A DNA stretch of 64,000 nt from contig OZ231126.1 of the NCBI GenBank assembly GCA_965153355.1, forward strand, positions 83,514,001 to 83,578,000, read 5' to 3'. Under the pieces are notes generated by a model. That model saw nothing but the letters and a program-made list of their open reading frames with translations. It was not told where the DNA came from and did no database searches. Made by a program: the position numbers and the translations under genes. Below, in pieces: positions 59,799 to 64,000 of this stretch. Within the stretch, counting starts at the first letter, position 1; every line of letters starts with the position of its first letter. The DNA comes from Flaccisagitta enflata (Eukaryota; Chaetognatha; Sagittoidea; Aphragmophora).

Positions 59799-60286
59799 GA
59801 ACCGGGTGAGAGAATAGATGAAAATGGATATGGAGGTGCAGTGGGGAAGGAGGGAGTGAATGAAAATCAAAGGCGGATATGGTGATGGATAATGCAGGTG
59901 AGGGTGTGGGGGAGGGAGGGGGAGGGAGGGAAATTTAAAGGTGTCTGATAATGGTGGTAAGGTGTTTGGGATAATTCAACGGCAAAAGTGAATTGAGCCT
60001 CATCAACATACTTCCAGCTTCAAGTAAGATGTTCTCCGAACATGTCTCGCAAAATGCTTCAACCCTTCATTGAACTCACTGTAGAGACTAGAATAAAGAA
60101 AAACTTTAGTGAGGCACGATAGGGCTACGCTAGATTTTCTATGGGAAAATTTTGCAAGTGCCAGGCAGAAAGGGGCGGGGGCGTTTTAACATAAGGCGAG
60201 GAAGATGTGTGTGCCACATATTGAGGCAGGGAATGAGTGACTGTCATAATCCCTTCAAAACATTTTGCCGATTTCCTCTTTATGAA

Positions 60287-60342
<56 letters not shown>
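59799..60342. other. Unassigned stretch ending in (TC)n
   Basis: G-rich GGAGGGAGGG at 59912-59935; (TC)n at about 60293-60337. No gene. Confidence 0.5.
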
Positions 60343-60344
<2 letters not shown>

Positions 60345-60549
60345 TTTTCAGTCTCGTGCACGCGACTCTACAACCCGCTTTGTCCGTCGGTTGGTCGGTT
60401 GGTTGGTCGGTCGGTCGGTTGGTGACACTTTACTTTTATATGATTTCATTTCTTTGACCTCACTGCTCCTGCCCAAATGGTCTGGTGACCTCAAATATGG
60501 CCCCTGCACACCCGCACGCGACTTCGGTAGCCGTGCATACGGCCTTGTT
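60343..60549 (-). mobile_element. Family A element, complete, near-consensus
   Basis: Hairpin GTCTCGTGCACGCGACT, CTACAACCCGCTTTGTC, CGGT/TGGT tract, GACACTTTACTTTTATATG, TCTTTGACCTCACTGCTCC, ATGGTCTGGTGACCTC, CACCCGCACGCGACTTCGG and GCCGTGCATACGGCCTTGTT. Closely matches 39213-39407 apart from the tetranucleotide tract. It lies directly after a (TC)n tract. Confidence 0.92.
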
Positions 60550-60697
60550 TTTTCTTTCTTTGATATTTTCTTCACCGGTCCGCCAGGAAGTGATGACAAA
60601 TTTCCCCACCACTTGTATCGTTAGGGGAGGGGAACAGAAAGAAGCCGAAAAAATACGGCTCGAGAAACGGATTCGGTTACCCGATGACTGATCAGAG

Positions 60698-60700
60698 AGG

Positions 60701-60798
<98 letters not shown>

Positions 60799-60821
60799 CC
60801 GAGAGAAAAGAAAAAAGAAAA

Positions 60822-60897
<76 letters not shown>

Positions 60898-60900
60898 AAA
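60698..60900. repeat. (GA)n then (GAAA)n, ~200 bp
   Basis: (GA)n to 60795, then GAAAA/GAAA to about 60899. Confidence 0.97.
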
Positions 60901-61157
60901 GAGATGTATCTGTCTACCACATGTTCCTTCTGTGAATCTATATAACTACCCAACCTTGTCCTTCTTTTCATTCTCAAGTCATCAAACCCGTTCCAACACG
61001 CAAAAGCCATTACAAACATTCATTAGTATTCATCCATTTCAAGATTCACTTCGATTCAAAATCATCTTTTAGAATGTTTCATCGACAGACTCAGTTATTC
61101 ATCGTGCTAACTATCGTCAAAAAAATCCAGTCAGAATACAGTAGGTAGATTCATTCA

Positions 61158-61720
61158 CAGTAGCCCAGAGCTTGACGCCAGTTGACCTGAAATGATCGTC
61201 ACCAACTTTAGTGGTTTCATGACCCTGATGGTGCATAGAATACATATCTAGAAGAAATGAAATCTGTTTCATAACTCTTTGTGATGAATTTTTTTGATAA
61301 TTTTGACTGCAGATTTGATCTCAGATGATAGTTTCCGGTTCGTTTGATATGTCACACTATATACTTTTGCAAAAGAAATAAAAAGTTAAATTTTGTCATT
61401 TAACAATGTTTTATGTAGTAATGTGACCAAAAAATAAGTTTTTATTTTATTTGCAAAAGTATATAGTGTGACATATCAAACGAACCGGAAACTATCATCT
61501 GAGATCAAATCTGCAGTCAAAATTAACAAAAAAATTCATCACAAAGAGTTATGGTAAAAAATACAGTAAAATAGTACTATTTTTTTAGATATCTTAAAAA
61601 GCGCCCCAAAACAGATTTCATTTCTTCTAGATATGTAATCTATGCACCATCAGGGTCATGAAACCACTGAAGTTGGTGACGATCATTTCAGGTCAACTGG
61701 CGTCAAGCTCTGGGCTACTG
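61158..61720. mobile_element. Foldback element, 563 bp, with well-conserved arms
   Basis: Ends CAGTAGCCCAGAGCTTGACG and CGTCAAGCTCTGGGCTACTG. The arms match almost perfectly for over 200 bp through GATGATAGTTTCCGGTTCGT and AAGTATATAGTGTGACATAT to a ~70-nt loop at 61375-61440. The right arm has an extra ~65 bp (about 61553-61610). No TA at the borders and no clear TSD seen. The high arm identity suggests a young element or arm conversion. Confidence 0.88.
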
Positions 61721-61863
61721 TGCATTCCATTTGTGTTGTTATCACAGATTTTTCCCCAAATCCCCTTCGCCTTAAGAGCTTCAAATACACTCATAAATCC
61801 TCCATTCGTCCGTCAAAATGTACTGATACTGGAAAAACCGCCAGCATCCGCTGGCAGTGTTCT

Positions 61864-61980
61864 GAGTCGCGTACCACACGACTCTACACTCCGTCGGTCG
61901 GATGATCCGTCGGGCTTAACTTTCTTGGCGTTTATAGGTGTTTTTTGCATTACTGCTCCTGTCCAAAAGCTTGCTTAGCC
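61864..61980 (-). mobile_element. Family A element, 5'-truncated
   Basis: GAGTCGCGTACCACACGACT hairpin, CTACACTCCG, a short CGGT tract, CTTTCTTGGCGTTTATAGG and TTTTTTGCATTACTGCTCC. It then stops at TCCAAAAGCTTGCTTAGCC, immediately before the next copy. Confidence 0.75.
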
Positions 61981-62317
61981 TTTTTAGTCGCGTGCTACGC
62001 GACTCTACACATCGCTTTGTCCGTCCGTCGGTCGGTCGGTCGGTTGGTTGGTTGGTCAGTCCCCATTTTACTTTTTTTATTCATTTTTCTTTTTTGACCT
62101 CACCGCTCCTGCCCAAATAGTCTAGTGACCTTAAATACGGCCCCTGCCCACCCGCACAGCCCCTGCCCACCCGCACGCGACTTCGGTAGCCGTGTATCCA
62201 GCCTTGTTTTGACTCCCTGCCTACCCGCACGCGACTTCGGTAGCCGTGTATCCAGCCTTGTTTTGACTCCCTGCCAACCCGTACGCGACTTGGTCAGCCG
62301 TGCATACGGCCTTGTTT
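61981..62317 (-). mobile_element. Family A element with triplicated 5' module
   Basis: Hairpin TTTTTAGTCGCGTGCTACGCGACT, CTACACATCGCTTTGTC, CGGT/TGGT tract, CCCATTTTACTTTTTTTATT, TTTGACCTCACCGCTCCTGC, CAGCCCCTGCCCACCCGCAC. The terminal module (CCCGCACGCGACTTCGGTAG, CCGTGTATCCAGCCTTGTTT) then occurs three times in tandem, with ~57-bp spacing (ends near 62207, 62264, 62317). The last copy has the CGGCCTTGTT form. Confidence 0.88.
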
Positions 62318-62789
62318 TCCATGGGATTCGCACAATCAAACAAGACGTATTACCGGAAAGACGCTCCGCGTATGATGGAAACCTCATCATTGAATACCTT
62401 GATTGCTCAATCCTTCAACTCTTTTCGGCAATTGGTCAAAAACGGAGCTTCAGCCGGGAGGCGCCCAGGGAAAATTGCAAAGGGAGAGGCAGGTGGTCGG
62501 TTGGTTTTAGGCGATGATAATTAGCGGTTTTTTTTTTTTTTTTGGGTGGTGGATGAGCATAGGCCATAGCTTGCGTTTTGAATGCCGGAACAAAACACTG
62601 TGAATGAGGGGTGATGGGTAAAAGGAACTGATAGGTTTTAGAATAAGTGCAAAGGGAAAACATATTTTGTGTACACTAATTGGTATAGGCCTGTCCGACC
62701 CTACACTAATGAGGTATGCAGTCAAGCTGATAAGTTTGTCAGGTAAGCATTTTTTTTGTCAATAGTAAAGGTTTACCGTATTTCCTCTT
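62318..62789. other. Unassigned stretch
   Basis: T run at 62528-62543. A partial copy of the next element's end (TACCGTATTTCCTCTTT) lies at 62774. No gene. Confidence 0.45.
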
Positions 62790-62791
62790 TA

Positions 62792-63135
62792 CCGTATTTC
62801 CTCTAATTAGCGCCCGGGGCGCTTACAAAATTAGAAAATCATATTGCCAGTTTTACCCCCTAATTAGCGCCTATTCTGACATGTTAAAGAAAAAATGAAA
62901 TACTGAAAAACAAAGTAAAACAAAAATATTAGATGATAATAACACAGAATGCTACTGAAATTAAAAAAAATTCATATATGCAGTTGGAAAAACAGGCCAA
63001 GAGACATAGAAATAGAACAAAAATTGTATTTTCAACCTATACAATGCTAAAAAAATTTATGCAGAAATAAGATTTTTTTCTCAAAAAAGGGAGGGGCGCT
63101 AATTAGAGGGGGAGCGCTAATTAGAGGAAATACGG
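62792..63135. mobile_element. Foldback element with TA flanks, ~344 bp (CCGTATTTCCTCTAATTAGC type)
   Basis: Left CCGTATTTCCTCTAATTAGC followed by GCCCGGGGCGC; right GCGCTAATTAGAGGAAATAC ending GG; TA outside both ends (62790-62791, 63136-63137). Short ~23-bp terminal repeats with a second CGCTAATTAGAG unit inside the right end. From memory, similar 'CCGTATTT...AAGCGCC' ends are common in MITEs of marine invertebrates. No coding capacity. Confidence 0.85.
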
Positions 63136-63591
63136 TACTATTGGATAGTTGTGAGCAATCCGGAGTAAACACCATTGAAAGCTTGAAGGCTTTTCTCCTT
63201 TGTAAATTGGAGAATTCTGGCCTCCTTTTGTAAGGGCAATGTTGTTTCAACTTTCATAGATAGGGTTCAAAAGGGCAGGATAGATAAAAAAAGAACGCTG
63301 GGTATATATACACTTATTCAGAGCAAATAGTGAATGACGATGTCTTACGTGAACGTTTCCGTTGGCCGAATAAATAATGAGGACAATTACGGGAGCATGA
63401 GAAAGTGATGATGCCCAACTGAATGTTACCATCCTTTCTCATCATCTTCATCATTACCTCTTCCTTGGAGTATCGTTACCTTTTTTTCCGCCATCAATTG
63501 GCTCGTCTGTCTGCCAGATTCTTCTACAAAGTGGCAGCCGTCTAGATCGTTATTGCTCTTTGTTTTAACAGCTCGATGTTTCCGGTCGTTC
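63136..63591. other. Unassigned stretch
   Basis: Nothing recognised beyond short AT-rich runs. Confidence 0.4.
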
Positions 63592-63608
63592 CTCTGTCTG
63601 TCTGTCTT

Positions 63609-63667
<59 letters not shown>

Positions 63668-63685
63668 TTCTGTCTGTCTGTCTCT
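63592..63685. repeat. (CTGT)n microsatellite, ~90 bp
   Basis: Tetranucleotide array with two CTTT variants. Confidence 0.96.
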
Positions 63686-63861
63686 TGGTCTGTCGGTCTG
63701 TTCATGTGTGTCAGTATCAACCACCCGCTGGGAAGTGCTTATCAGTTCGTAATAAAGATTTGCCTATTTGCCTATTTGTTTTTTTAGGGATCAGCATTCT
63801 TTAATGTGCTAGATGAGCTATATGACATTTATATTTTAGTTCTAATAATATTTAAACGTTA

Positions 63862-63864
<3 letters not shown>

Positions 63865-63917
<53 letters not shown>
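63865..63917. repeat. (TC)n microsatellite, ~53 bp
   Basis: Pure run near the window end. Confidence 0.97.
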
Positions 63918-63918
<1 letters not shown>

Positions 63919-64000
63919 TCCGCAAGACCGCCAATAACCCGGCTCATTCAGAATGTGCTGCAGTAAGCTCATTCAGCTTTCGTCGGCAAAGTGAAAGGGA

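Overview
No intact gene is visible in this 64-kb window. It reads as intergenic or heterochromatin-like DNA from a eukaryotic nuclear genome, probably an invertebrate animal, although the species cannot be named. Three things support this: the extreme density of microsatellites ((GA)n, (GAAA)n, (GAA)n, (AAC)n, (CTGT)n, (TTCA)n, (TG)n), the absence of bacterial-style gene packing, and the types of non-autonomous mobile element present. Almost every long open frame is an artefact of a 2-, 3-, 4- or 6-bp repeat.

The unique-looking DNA between the microsatellites is largely built from a few dispersed element families. Family A ('GTCGCG element') has about 20 full or partial copies on both strands. 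It runs from AAGGCCGGATACACGGC, through a short inverted-repeat arm (AGTCGCGTGC) and a core, to an (ACGG/CCGA)n microsatellite, and ends in a hairpin (AGTCGCGTGCACGCGACT) followed by A's. This matches the plan of Helentron-associated non-autonomous elements (DINE-1/HINE and the bivalve 'pearl' type). In four copies the core has expanded into arrays of a 10-mer close to GACYTAWAAT (738-1206, 6967-8813, 13347-13718, 26369-26876). Family B ('GGCAGC element') has inverted ends with GGGCAGCGGCCCCGAAGGGG around different minisatellites (36.7-38.7 kb, 44.3-45.0 kb, 56.3-56.9 kb, fragment at 41.5 kb). Family C (54.07-55.07 kb) has GTCCGCGACGG ends around a dimeric ~300-bp repeat. Family D is a pair of GGAAGC-hexamer elements (30.7 and 32.5 kb).

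Foldback (long inverted-repeat) elements of MITE type lie at 1.7, 6.1, 12.8, 19.9, 24.6, 33.5, 59.4, 61.2 and 62.8 kb. Four are flanked by TA dinucleotides, as expected for Tc1/mariner-type insertion. The one at 33,463-34,386 carries a 4-bp direct repeat (TATT) and splits the only recognisable protein-coding remnant: the C-terminal end of a reverse transcriptase of non-LTR type, on the minus strand.

The elements also insert into each other. A family B copy splits a family A copy at 44.25-45.1 kb, and a family A copy lies inside a family B fragment at 41.5-41.85 kb. Family A copies occur head to tail at 26.2-26.9 and 61.9-62.3 kb. The most interesting system here is this set of conserved terminal modules enclosing fast-changing tandem repeats. 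The most unusual potential coding frame is a 408-codon acidic repeat at 42,094-43,320, which is more likely a minisatellite than a gene.
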